A stretch of 64,000 nucleotides of DNA from Solanum dulcamara (lineage: Eukaryota > Streptophyta > Magnoliopsida > Solanales > Solanaceae), in NCBI RefSeq assembly GCF_947179165.1, contig NC_077242.1, positions 48,245,097-48,309,096 of the forward strand, given 5' to 3'. Positions within the stretch are counted from its first letter, which is position 1. The number at the start of each line of letters is the position of its first letter. Of the stretch, positions 13,032 to 24,860 are shown piece after piece. The position numbers were made by a program, and so were the translations under genes. The notes under the pieces were generated by a model that worked only from the letters and a program-made list of their open reading frames with translations, did not search any database and was not told where the DNA came from.

Positions 13032-15047
13032 CTGTCTTAGATATGTTACTTTCGCTCACTTTTAACTGATGATAGCCTGATCTAAGGTCTATCTTAGATA
13101 AACAAGTGTCACCTTGAAGTTGGTCAAATAAGTCATGGATTATGGGAAGAGGGTACTTATTCTTTATGGTAACCTTGTTTAATTGACGGTAATCAATACA
13201 CATTCTCAAAGAACCATCTTTCTTTTGTACGAATAGGACAAGAGCGCCCTAAGGTGAGACACTCGGCCTAAAGAACCCCTTATCTAGAAGATCTTTCAAC
13301 TGCTCTTTTAGCTCTTTTAACTCGGTGGGAGCTATTTTATATAGAGGAATAGAAATACGCCAAGTATCATGAAGAACATCTATCCCAAAGTCTATCTCCT
13401 TATTGGGAGGGAATTAAGGTAAATCCTCAGGAAACACTTAAGGAAACTCACTTACAGTAGAGACTGACTGAATGGATAGCGTCTCCATACTATCATCACT
13501 AACTTGGATAATGTAGTAGATACACCCTGGCCTTAAGGTATGAAATAAATCTACCTTTAGCCAAAGCTGGACTACCCTTCCATTTGGTAACTAGCTCATT
13601 GGGAAACCAAAACTTGACAAATCAAGTTCTACAATCAACTAAGGCATAATAAGTGTAAAGTCAGTCCATGTCAAGAATGGTATAAGGTCTACCATGTCTA
13701 ACTCAATTAAGTCTTTCATAGAGACTATAAAATCTCGATAGACTCTCTTAGCTAGGATAAACTCACCAACAAGAGTAGAAAGATTGAATAGTTCTAAGAG
13801 TCATTGAAGAAAAATTACAAACTTCATGACTACATAAAGAGTCATAAAAGACAAAGTAGCACCTAGATCAAATAAAGAATAAACATTATGAGAAAAGACT
13901 CGAAGCATACCAGTGACAAAAATTGGTGAAATCTCTTAGTCATGTCGATTAGTCATAGCATACAGATGATTTGGACCTCCGCTTGCTCCTAAAGTAGCCC
14001 CTCTCTGATTACCTATATTGGGCGCTACTGTCAAAGAAGATTGGGCTTTGTTTCCCACATTACCCTGACTATCTGATAGTCAATCTCTCATGAAGTGGAC
14101 CATCTGGCTACACTTTTAACAAGCACTAGTGCCATCTCAACACTCTCCAAAGTGAAGTCTACTACACGGTATGTGTGGAGAGCTCTTGACCATACTTTCA
14201 TGGAACTAAGAGCCTTGAGCTCTAAAATTCTAGTTACCTTGAAACCTCTGGTCATTCCTGCTATTAGATGCAGGTGCACTCATTGAAGATAGAGTATAAC
14301 TAGAAGACTTCTTTTGGAAGAAAAAGTGGTTGCCAGTTCCATTCTTCTAATAGTAAGACCCATTACCTGCGTACTTAGTCTTCTTGCTATGGTTCTCTAC
14401 CCTATCCTTTTTCTTGTTCTTCTGACCTTATTGGGCGTACAGCAAGAGTCTAGAGGTGTCCATATCTGATATCAACAAAGCTGCCTGACACTTCTTCTTC
14501 ACATGTCTGCCCAAACATAAAACAAACTTCCTCATTTTGCCTCTTGCATTGGGAATTAGCTCTAAAACTTATCTAGACAACTAAATGAATACAAGTCCAT
14601 ACTCCTTAATAGTAATCCCCTCTTGTTTCAAATTGATAAAATCCTCAACATTTTCCTCCATATGCTCTCACAAAAATACGTGGTCTAGGAATGCATTCTC
14701 AAACTCATCCTAAACTGTAGATTCAGCATCCTCACCTCTACTTTCCTCCAACTTGTTGTAACAAACATTAGTAACATCCTTTAAATGGTAGGAGACAAGT
14801 TCAACTTCCTCTATATCTGTGGCATCCATTAATTTCAAGATTCTCCACATGTCATCAATAAAATTTTGAAGATCTTTCTCAACTTTGTACCCAGTGAAGA
14901 CTGGTGGGTTCATCCTTAGAAAATATCTAATTTGGCTAGCATAAAATGGCTATTAAGAATTAAATTTAGGCATTAGAGTGTTCTGACGCCCAGATAATGC
15001 ATCAATCAACTAGGTGAGCATAGAGATACTCAAATGGGCATAATAAA
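13032..15047 (-). pseudogene. Ty3/gypsy gag-protease-RT fragment (element C)
   Basis: Read from 15047 leftwards. Gag has MNPPVFTGYKVEKD (ORF 14913-14710). A zinc-knuckle region at about 14090-14170 keeps only its tail. An aspartic protease follows with an altered active-site string (LFDLGATLSF) near 13860. The N-terminal half of reverse transcriptase has [19 protein letters not shown] (ORF 13209-13027). After [12 protein letters not shown] the frame runs straight into the LTR at 13031, so the catalytic palm, RNase H and integrase are deleted. Stops and frameshifts occur throughout. Order and sequence match Tekay/Del-type chromoviruses, as in element B. The ORF pair at 14088-14286 is not in the right frame. 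Confidence 0.8.
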
Positions 15048-16205
15048 AGTACAAGAACTTAACTTTCTCAATTCAAGTATCAATGCTCAGAACATATATA
15101 TATAAATGATAATACTCAATGTTTTCAAAACATAACTCAAATGAATAAAACTGATAAATGCCAACACTATATGACTAGTCTATGAAGCCTCTAAATACTG
15201 ACTCTGAAATAGGTTTCAAGACAGTCATATGGCCACCTCAAACTATAAATAAAGGACTTAAAGTAAATAACTCAAGAGCTCCTCTAAATGTAAAAAGGTC
15301 TTACCAACGTTGGGTAGAAACTGATCTTCAACAATACGCTTGTTGAGGATCTCTATCACATGTGGCTGCATCATAAAAATACGCAGTGCCAAATAGCGAC
15401 AGTGCATGGAATGTGCCATATGTAAAATAGCTTAAAGGAAACTTACTCAAAATACTCAATTCAAGGACAACAACTATGAAAAATAGCTCAAACTAATAAA
15501 GCATGCAATATAACTAAAATTAATGCTTTAAAATATATGATATAGTAAATGCAACTCAGTATATAAAATATAGTAATTTACTTCTTGGGAGCTTCTCTAA
15601 CAAACAACTATCACTATAAGCCTCGTGATGATACAATGAATTGTTGTCATTGCTACAGCCGCCTAATACCTTGCTAGGGTAAAAGTCCTCCTTTGGGACT
15701 ATGAGGAGTCGCCCGAATGAACAATATGATTCTATCATATACTGGCTATATAGTTTATGGGGTTTGAGTTATTCTATACTCTTACCCAAATTGGTGCTCA
15801 ATACTACTCTCAAACCATAATTTATTCCCATAACTCAAGTGAATGTATTTACTTAATTAACTTATTTAGGTTCTTTTAGACTTAGCTCAAAATTCAACTC
15901 ATCTCTTTTCTTTAAAATAGATATGCTATCAATTCCATAAATACATTACAAGTATGGATTAGCTTCTCAACTCAATCTCAAAAATAGATATTTAAAAATA
16001 TTTGTACTCATGCTCAAAATATGACTAAGAGACTTCTCAACTCAACTCATACTCAAACTCTTTCTCAATTAAATGATGAAAATAATAATTCTTTAACTCA
16101 AAATAGTGCATAAAATAATTAATACAAAACTCAACTAGGATTCATGTGAATACTAACATGAATCCATAATCTCAAACATTCAACTCATCAAACTATAATA
16201 AAATA
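15048..16205 (-). repeat. 5' LTR of element C ('beta' family), both ends eroded
   Basis: Aligns with the minus-oriented solo LTR at 24861-29679. Anchors are 15181 with 25140 (AAGCCTCTAA) and 15540-15830 with 25510-25820 (GCAACTCAGTATATAAAA, TCTATACTCTTACCCAAAT). It also pairs in inverted orientation with 24480-24660. The inner edge, where a primer-binding site should be, is not recognisable. At about 16205 it is cut by the pol sequence of element A. The ORF 15556-15738 is LTR sequence. Confidence 0.6.
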
Positions 16206-18670
16206 TAAATATCGCAATGACTTTTGGGTTAACTAATGCCCATGTTGCCTTTATGGACTTGATGACTTGAGTGTTAAGGCCATAGCTTGATTCATTCTTC
16301 ATTGTTGACGTATAGTTATACTCGTGGAGCCGAAGTGAGCATGAGCATTATTTAAGGATAGTGCTCTAGACTTTTAGAGATCAGCAATTTTATACCAAGT
16401 TCTCTAAGTATGAGCTTTGGTTTGAGTCTATAGCATTTTGGGGGGATGTGGTGAACAAAGGAGGGTATTATGGTTAATCAGGTGAAGATTGAGGCTATTC
16501 TGATTAAGACAAGCCCATTTCTGTTATTCAGGTTCTTAGCTTTGTCGGTTTAGTGAGTTACTACAGATTCTTTATTAGGTGTTTTTCTACTATTATAGCC
16601 CTATTGACTCAGTTGACTTACCAAGATGTTCTTTTTCTATGGTTGGAGGAGTGTGAGATAAGCTTTCAGAGGCTTAAGGAGTTACTTACCACTACTCCTA
16701 TTTTGACTCTTCCTATTGATGCGAGGGCTTCATGGTATATTGTGATGAATTCGTCATTAGTTTAGGTTGTGTATTGATGCAGAAATGCCTGGTCATAGTT
16801 TATGCATCAAGGCAGCTTAAGTTGCACAAGCACAACTACCCCACCCATGACTTGGATTTGGCGGTGGTAGTTTTTATGCTTAAGATTTGGAAGGACTACC
16901 TTTAAAGAGTCTAGTGTGAGATCTAAACTGATTATAGAAGCCTTCAGTACATTATGAGCCAGAGGCACCTTAATTCGAGGCAATATTGGTGGATTGAGCT
17001 CTTGAAATACTATGACCTCTCTATTCTCTATCATCCAGGCAAGGAAAATGTAATAGCAGATGCCTTGAGCTAAAAGGCAGTGAGAATAGGTAGTCTAGCC
17101 TTCCTTGCTATTTTGGGGAGAAATGCGGTCCTTAGCTAGCTAGATGATTTGACCTAATATTTTTAATTCTAGATGAGAATTAGCCCATGTGGGGGTTCAT
17201 TCATCTTTGTTAAATCATATTTAGGGTCATCAGTTTGAGAATGAGTCTATGGTGGCACTCAGTGATAAGGTGTTGATAGGTGATGTTGGTCAGGTTACTT
17301 TAGATTCAGATAGGGCTTTGATATTCGCCAGCCAATTGTGTGTTTCGAGAGTTGGTGGTTTAATTCAGCTAATACTTAGCAAGGCCCATATTTCATCCAT
17401 CCATGCACAACAAAGATGTATCGTGATTTGAGGCAGCACTACTAGTAGAGCAGTATGAGGAGAGGTAATTCAGACTATGTATCGCATTTTTTATTTCGCA
17501 AGTAGGTGAAGGCCGAGCATATGTGGCTTAGTGGTGAGTTTTAAAGATTACCCATACTGGAGTAGAAGTGGAGGCGTATCACCATGGACTTTGTTGTTAG
17601 TTTGCCTTGAACTTCCAGAGGTGTTGATAATATTTGGGTCATCATGGATTGATTGACCAAGTCAGCATATTTCCTTTCTATTCAACATCCTTCGATGCCA
17701 AGAGGTTGGATCGTATATACATTCGGGATGTGGCTCATTTCATGGTGTGATTGTATCTATCACTCCAGACTGGGGTTCATGGTTCACTTTTAGCTTTTTG
17801 AGGGCTTTTCAGGAGGATTTGAGCACCCGTATCTATCTTAGGACATCGTTTCACCCACAGACTTATGGCCAGTCAAAATGCACTATTTAAGTCCTTGAGG
17901 ATATGTTGTAGGCATATGTTATATATTTTGGGGTCAGTGGGACCAGTTCTTACCTTTGGCGATGTTTGCATACAACAACTACTACTCTAGCATTCAAATG
18001 GCCCTGTTTGAGGCTTTATATGGTAGGCGTTGTCACTCTCCGATTGGTTAGTTTGAGTCTATGGTACCTAGGATGTGTGGTACAGAATTGCTTCAGGAAG
18101 CCTTGGATCAGGTGAAGGTGATTCATGATAGGCTCAAGACGGCTTATAGTAGACACTAGAGTTATACAAATAATAAGCTTTAACCATTGAGGTTTGCAGT
18201 TGGTAACCGCTTATTTCTCATAGTATGCCCATGAAGGGCATGAAGAGATTTGGGAAGCGGGGAAAGCTCAGTCGTAGGTATATAGGGCCATTTGAGATTT
18301 AGAGGACAGTTAGAGAGATTGCCTATGAGTAAGCCCTACCTCAAGCACTATCAGTTATCCACCTAGTATTTTATTTTTTGATGTTGCGATAGTATGTTCT
18401 AAATAAGTCTCATGTGCTCTAGTATGAGTCAGTTGAGTTATATGATCATCTGACCTTGTAGAGGAGCTGATGGCCATTCTTTCCAGAGATGTCAAGCAGC
18501 TACGATCGAGAACCATTCGGGTTGTTAAGGTTCATTAGAGGCACCTTCCAATCAAGGAGGCTACTTGGGAGACCGAGCAGGAGATGCGGGAGTAGTTCCT
18601 TGACTTATTCAAGCCTTCAACTACTTTTTGACTCTTACTTTCGACAAAAGTCCTTTATAGTAGTGGATGT
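16206..18670 (+). pseudogene. Ty3/gypsy pol tail: RT end, RNase H, integrase, chromodomain (element A)
   Basis: Begins abruptly inside RT (MTFGLTNAHVAFMDLM at about 16218). The catalytic FIDD box after it is degraded. The RT thumb (SYYRFFIRCFSTI) lies in the ORF 16553-16765. RNase H follows with [17 protein letters not shown] and YHPGKENVIADAL at about 16810-17070. Integrase spans about 17400-18100 with a worn zinc region and core (TMDFVVSLP at 17582), then LYGRRCHSPIGWFES near 18020. A chromodomain-like end (VKVH, EATWETEQEM) lies at about 18500-18600. Stop codons are frequent, so there is no long ORF. The 3' flank TAGTGGATGT at 18661-18670 borders the LTR exactly as in element E (56350-56359, inverted). 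Gag, protease and most of RT are missing. Confidence 0.75.
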
Positions 18671-20080
18671 TGAATGACCCTCCAGGTTATTTTTTCTTAA
18701 TGCCTCATTTTTGTCGTTTAGAGTATTCTTGTAGTGACCCAACTCATTTTTGACTTACTACCACTAATTGTTTGGTCGCTTGGTCATTTGTTTCGATTTT
18801 AGGCCCGTTTTCATGTTTTGGAGCTTTTATAACTTGAAAAATTGATTTCGATCATTACTTTAGGTAAACAACCTCTGAATGGAATTTAAATGGTTCTATT
18901 AGCTCCGGAATGACCAAATTAGTCTAGTAGCATAATCGGCATGACTACGGAAGAAATGGATGTGAGTTTGAGGCCATTTGGCACTTTAACCTTTGAAATT
19001 TGTCCTAAGGTTAACTTTGGTTAATATGATTGGAAAATGCGCTCAGATGAAAATTCCATCAGCGCGGTTAGTTTTGGAAAATTGAGTTTGGTATAGAATG
19101 ACTCTTTGTGCGCTTCCATAAGCTTCCAGTCTAATTTCAAGGCCCATTGTGGAAATGGGCTAAAAATGACACTTGGGTGTGGAACCCAGTTTTCATCAAA
19201 ATGACCTCATATGGGAATTTTAATTACCTTATTGAGTCTAGAATGCCAAATTTATTAGGTTAGCATAGGTCGTTTGTACGTACGGGATTTTGAATGAATC
19301 TCGAGCACCCCTTTGGGGATGTAAACTTAGCCAAAATGTGTTGTTGCAACACTTGTTGGGAAGGCTACCATGGCCTTTACGTTCACGAGGCCCTGGACCC
19401 CTCTATACTTCACAATCATGAGGACCCTTCCATGGTCACGAAGGGTAATTTTCTTATGGCTCGCGAGAACAGTGCTCCGCGATCGTGATGAGCAATTCCC
19501 TGGTCTTTTTAATTAAGACCAGAGACGGGATCGTCCATAATACTCAGATTCAGTCTATGATTTCTCCTCTGATCTAATTCTGAATTTGGTGATTCAAAGT
19601 TCAATGGGTTTGTAATTGTCATGGATAATTTGATTAGTGTTCAGAAAGTATTGGATACCCTTCGTTTGAGGTAAATTCACATAAATACCCATTGTTCATG
19701 CCTTAATTCTAGCTTAAATTATGATTTTTATGCATGTCGTCATTTTCTCGAGTTGTTATTGATGAGTCCTCATTCATTGAGGATGACACTTGCTTTCATA
19801 TGTTACTTGACTTCATTTATAATTCGGGTGAGCAAGGAGCTTGTCCTAAAGACCCTATCAAGTCTAGAGGCATGTTTAGATGTTGTAAGATGGATGTAGT
19901 CCATTTTGGACATTTGGATTGAGTTTACTTTCCTTGACTTCTATGTTGAGTTGATTCTTCCGCTTATTTCATTATGTTTAATTACCTTATGTATGTGATG
20001 TATGCTAAGATGTCTTATTTGGGATCTTTCAGGTTTTTGATCGCTGTGTCACGTCTAGGTCCTAGGCTCGGGTCGTGGCA
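18671..20080 (+). repeat. 3' LTR of element A, mosaic of 'gamma' and 'alpha' types
   Basis: Starts TGAATGACCCTCCAGG, matching the gamma LTR start of element E (minus strand at 56349). The segment 19470-19530 (GAGCAATTCCCTGGTCTTTT) matches the inverse of 55440-55520. From about 19740 to its end GGGTCGTGGCA it instead resembles the alpha LTR end at 9140-9451 (TGAGTCCTCATTC, GGTGAG-AAGG, TATGCTAAGATG). No 5-base TSD is visible. Element B gag follows at once. Small ORFs at 19294 and 19734 are LTR sequence. Confidence 0.6.
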
Positions 20081-23000
20081 GTAGTATGGCTCAAGGTTCT
20101 TTGCATAAGCCACCTTATGGTTATTGCGGTAGACTACATTTAGAGAAGTGTCATGATGGTAATAGTGGCAGCTAGTGTGGTCAAATAGGTCACTTCATGA
20201 GAGATTTCCCATCAGACAGGTAAGGTAATGGGGCAGCAATGCCTAGTCTTCTTCAATAGCACCATCAGATAGAGTTAACCAAAGAGGTACTACTTCGGGG
20301 GAAGGCGGAGATTCAAACCGTATGTACGCTATAGCTAGTAGCCAAGATCAGGAGAACTTACCAGATGTTGTCACTGGTATGCTTCGAGTCCTTTCTTATG
20401 ATGTTTATGCATTACTAGATCCAGGTGCAACTTTGTCTTTTATGAATCCTTATGTAGTTGTTAAGTTTGGGATTTATCCCAAACGTCTTTTAGAGCCCTT
20501 CGGTGTTTCTACTCCTATTGGTGAGTCTATTCTAGCTAAGAGAGTCCATCGATATTATACAATTTCCATTTATCATAAAGATACTTTAGTATACTTAGTT
20601 AAGTTAGACATGGTAGATTTTGATGTCATTCTAGTCATAGACTAGCTTTATGCTTGTTATTCCCATGGACTAGCTTTATGCTTGTTATTCCTAAGTCGAT
20701 TGTAGAACTCAAGTTGTCAAATTTCAATTTCCAAATGAGCTAGTCACAGTGGAAGGATAGTCCAATAGTTTCTAAGGATCGATTCATTTCATACCTTAAA
20801 AGCAGAAAGTTAGTTTCTAAGGGTTGTATCTACCCCACTATTTGAGTTAGAGAATATAGCGTGGAGACACCATTCCTTTATCCAGTTCCAATTTTAAATG
20901 AGTTTTCTAAAGTCTTTTTTGAGGATTTATCCAGAGTACCTTTTGATAGGGAGATAGATTTTGGAATAAAAATTCTTCCTGATACTCAACCTACCATTAT
21001 TCTGACATATAGAATGGCTCTAGTCTAGTTAAAAGAGTTAAAGAAGCAGCGAAGAGACCTTCTTGATATGGTATTTATTAGGTCGAGTGTCTCACCTTGG
21101 GGCGCTCTTGTACTATTCGTGATAAAGAAGGATGGTTTCATTAGAATGTGCATTGACTATCATCAATTGAACAAAGTCACCGTAAAGAATAAGTACGCTC
21201 TTCCCAGAATCGAAGACCTATTCGACTAACTTCAGGGTGCCAACTGTTTCTCCAAGATAAACCTCAGATCAAGCTATCATCAGTGAGAGTGAGAGAAAAG
21301 ATACATTCCAAAGACATATTTCAAGACTAGATAGGGTCATTATGAGTTTCTTATCATATCTTTTGGTTTGACTAACACTCCTGCAGCATTCATGGACCTC
21401 GTGAATAGAGTGTTCAAGTAGTATTTGAATATGTTTGTTGTCATATTTATCAATGATATTCTGATCTATTCTAAAAACAAGGAGGGGCATGCTAACCATC
21501 TAACAATTGTTCTCCAAACTCTCAAGGATAGGAAGTTGTAAGCTAGGTTTTCAAAGTGTGTGTTTTGGCTTACAATTGTGGTATTCCTAGGCCACATTGT
21601 TTCTGGTGAAAGAATCCGATTAGATTCGCATAAAATTAAGGCAGTAAAGAATTAGCCCAGACCCACATCTCCGACTGACATAAGAAGTTTCTTGGGTTTG
21701 GCAAGCTACTACAGAAGGTTTCTAGAAGGGTGCTCATCCATATTATCTCCATTGACTAAGTTGACTCATTAGAAGACTAAGTTCCAATGGTAAGATGCTT
21801 TTGAGAAAAGTTTTCACGAGTTGAAAACTAGATTGACTACTCCTCCAGTGTTATCCCTACCCGAGGGAACATATGGTTTCGTTATCTATTGTGATGCATC
21901 AAAATTGGACATGGTTTTGTGTTAATGCAGAGAGTTCTAGAATCCAAATCTTTTAGATATTTTATCTAACAAACTCTACCCATATATGCTCTAGATGGGG
22001 TATATCTCGCCAAACTAGATAAAGCTATTATTCTAATCTAGACAAGGTTATAGATTATGCTTCCAAATAGCTTAAGTTTCACGAGAGTAATTACCCAACT
22101 CGTGATCCCGAGTTGACAACGGTAGTACTTACTTTAAAGATATGGTGTCACTATCTCTATGGCATGCATGTGGATGTGTTCACTGATCACAAGAGCCTTC
22201 AATATGTGTTTAGTCAAAAATAGTTGAACTTGATCCATAGGAGATGGCTTGAGTTGCTCAAATTATGACATGAGCATTCTCTACCACCCATGTAAATCTT
22301 ATGTTGTTGCTGATGCTCTTAGCAGATTATCCATAGGGAGTACTACTCATGTTGAGGAGGAAAATAAGGAATTGGCTAAGAAAGTGCATAGACTTGCACA
22401 TTTGGGAGTTTGCCTTGTGGACTCAGATGAAGATGGTGTCATTTTGCGGAATGGAGCCGAGCCTTCACTAGTTGTGGAGGTGAAATAAAAGAAATACCAA
22501 GAACCTATTGTAGTTCAGTTAAAGGAAGATGTTCACTAGAAGAAAGTGGTGAATTTTACCAAAGGGGGAGATGGTGTGCTGAGGTATCAAAGTAGACTAT
22601 GTGTTCCGAATGTTGATGGCCTCCTAGATAGAATTATGGAAAAGACTCATAGGTCCAGATATACGATTCATCCTAGCTCTACCAAAATGTACCATGACTT
22701 GAGGAAAGTTTATTGGTGGAAGTGCATGAAGAGGGATATTGCAGACTTTGTTTCTAAGTGCCTAAATTTTCAACAAGTTAAAGGTAAGCCTCAAAGACAT
22801 TGTAGTGTAACTCAAAATATAGAGTTGTTAGAGTGGAAATTAGAGATGATCAATATGGGCTTCATTACAAGCTTACCACGATCTCGCAGACAACATAACT
22901 CAATTTGTGTGATTGTGGATAGGATGACCAAATCAGCCCACTTCTTTCTAGTTAAGACTATACATTCATCTAAGGGTTATGCCAATTCGTACAATTATGA

Positions 23001-23949
23001 GATAGTCTAACTTCATGGAGTTCCTTTGTCCATCATCTCAGATAGAGTTTCTCAATTCACTGCCTAGTTCTAGAAGTCATTTTAGAAAGGTTTAGTCTCA
23101 AAGGTAAATCTTAGTAGAATTTTCCATCCTCAGATAGATGCTCAAGTAGAGCTATGATTCAGAATCTTGAGGACATGATAAGAGTGTGTATCATTGACTT
23201 TAAAGGTAATTGTGATGATCACTTGCCTCTTATAGATTTTGCGTACAACAACAATTTTCATTAAATTATTCAGATGGCACTTTATGAGGCTCTTTATGGG
23301 AGGAGATGTAGATTGCCAATTGGTTGGTTTGAAGTTGGTGAAGCGAGTTGATAGGGCCATACTTGGTTCATTAAGCTATGGAGAAGGTGAAAATTATTCA
23401 AGAGAGGTTGAAAACTATGCAAAGTCTTCAAAAGTCCTACACTGATGTTAGAAGGAGAGACTTAGAGTTTGAGGTAAATGATTGGTATATATGAAAGTTT
23501 TGCCCATGAAATGTGTTATGAGATTGAATAAAAGGAAGCTTAGTCCCCGTTACATTGGTCCTTACTATATTATTAAGAGAGTTAGCAATGTCCCTTATGA
23601 GTTAGAGCTACAATTGGAGCTAGCAGCCATTCATCTAGCATTTCATATTTTAATGCTTAAGAAGTGCTTAGGAGATCCTTCACTCATTATTCCTATAGAA
23701 AGCATTGGTGTGAAATATAGATTATCCTATGAGGAGATTTTTTCCCAAATCCTTGATCGCCATATTCACAAGTTGAGAACCAAAGAGGTCGCTTCAGTCA
23801 AAGTCTTATGGAGAAATCAGTTTGTTGAAGAGGCTACATGGGAAGCCAAAGTGGATATGAGAGCCAAGTACCCACATCTATTCATTCCTCCTAGTTTAGA
23901 TGAAAAAGGTAACACTCTTTTCCTGATCTTAGATTTAGTGCCTTCTTAA
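20081..23949 (+). pseudogene. Gag end and pol polyprotein of element B, broken
   Basis: Domains in order: gag zinc-knuckle tail (about 20115-20222, CGQIGHFMRD kept, one Cys lost); aspartic protease (ORF 20322-20645, active-site string LLDPGATLSF); RT (about 20880-21760, [12 protein letters not shown] at 21147; the FIDD box reads FINDI near 21448, so the first catalytic Asp is Asn); RNase H (about 21880-22340, YCDAS, then YHPCKSYVVADALS); integrase (ORF 22546-23010 and on to about 23320). The integrase H2C2 finger has its last Cys as Phe (KCLNFQQVK), and the first catalytic Asp position reads Gly (INMGFITSLP). A chromodomain-like end lies in ORF 23482-23949 (VKVLWRNQFVEEATWEAK). Stops lie near 21225 and 22215. 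A 28-base tandem duplication at 20640-20691 and a ~120-base insertion at about 21925-22045 disrupt it further. Confidence 0.85.
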
Positions 23950-24053
23950 GTATTTAAGTAGTTATTCTCAAGTTTGAGGCTTTGAGCTCTTGCATTGCAT
24001 TCGTGCCTTAAGTAAAATCTTAACTTGGTTATTATTTGAGGACGAATAATCCT

Positions 24054-24063
24054 AAGGGGGGGA
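24054..24063 (+). other. Polypurine tract of element B
   Basis: AAGGGGGGGA ends three bases before the 3' LTR start TGTAACACTCC at 24067. This is the plus-strand primer site expected in LTR retrotransposons and confirms the LTR edge. Confidence 0.85.
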
Positions 24064-24860
24064 TATTGTAACACTCCATATTATTCTAACTTAGATCAAT
24101 CCCCAAGATCCATGAGAAAGTGAGAAGAAGTAACAATTCCAACGGACCACGAGTGCCACCTAGGACCCGTAGAAAGTTTTATGAGTCATAGGGATGACTC
24201 GTAGGTCCCCTAGGTACTTAGTAAAATTTTAGTTGATGAGGCTCTTTCTACGAGGTTCATAGTGATGGTTGTCGGTTAGAGAAACTCCAAAGAGTAAAAT
24301 ATTATTTCTATACTAAGGTGCATCCACTATTTATATTTTGCAAAGCATTATCTTATTCTTATATTGTATGTTTTATTGAGTTGAGCTAGTTCAGTATTCT
24401 ATTCCATTGAGTATTCTTGAGTAAATTCACTTTCAGCTATTTTACATATCATAAATTCCATATATTTAGTCCATTCTGCGCTGCATCATTTTATGATGCA
24501 GATACAGGTGATAGAGATCCTCAATGGGTGCATCATTGAAGATCATTCCTTCCAGATTTTGGTGAGACCTCCTTACATTTGGAGAAACTCTTTAGTCATT
24601 ATTTATTAGTCTTTTGAGGTAGCTGTGGACCTGTCCTGGTACCTATTTAGAGGCTTCATAGATGCAGACAGAATTTAGATTTCCTTTAATTTTATTTTCA
24701 TAGTTCATGTTTTAAACATATTGCTATCTATATATTTGAGTATTGAGACTTATTTTTAGAATTTAAACTTATATTCTTGTATATGCCCATCTGAGTTATA
24801 TTTTCTTTGAGTTAAGTCTTCTTCTTGGTAGTTATCTAGGACAAGGGTACGCTTGTGAAC

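Noticed and set aside
14088..14286. Overlapping 63-codon ORFs on both strands
   Set aside because: Neither is the gag zinc-knuckle frame of element C.
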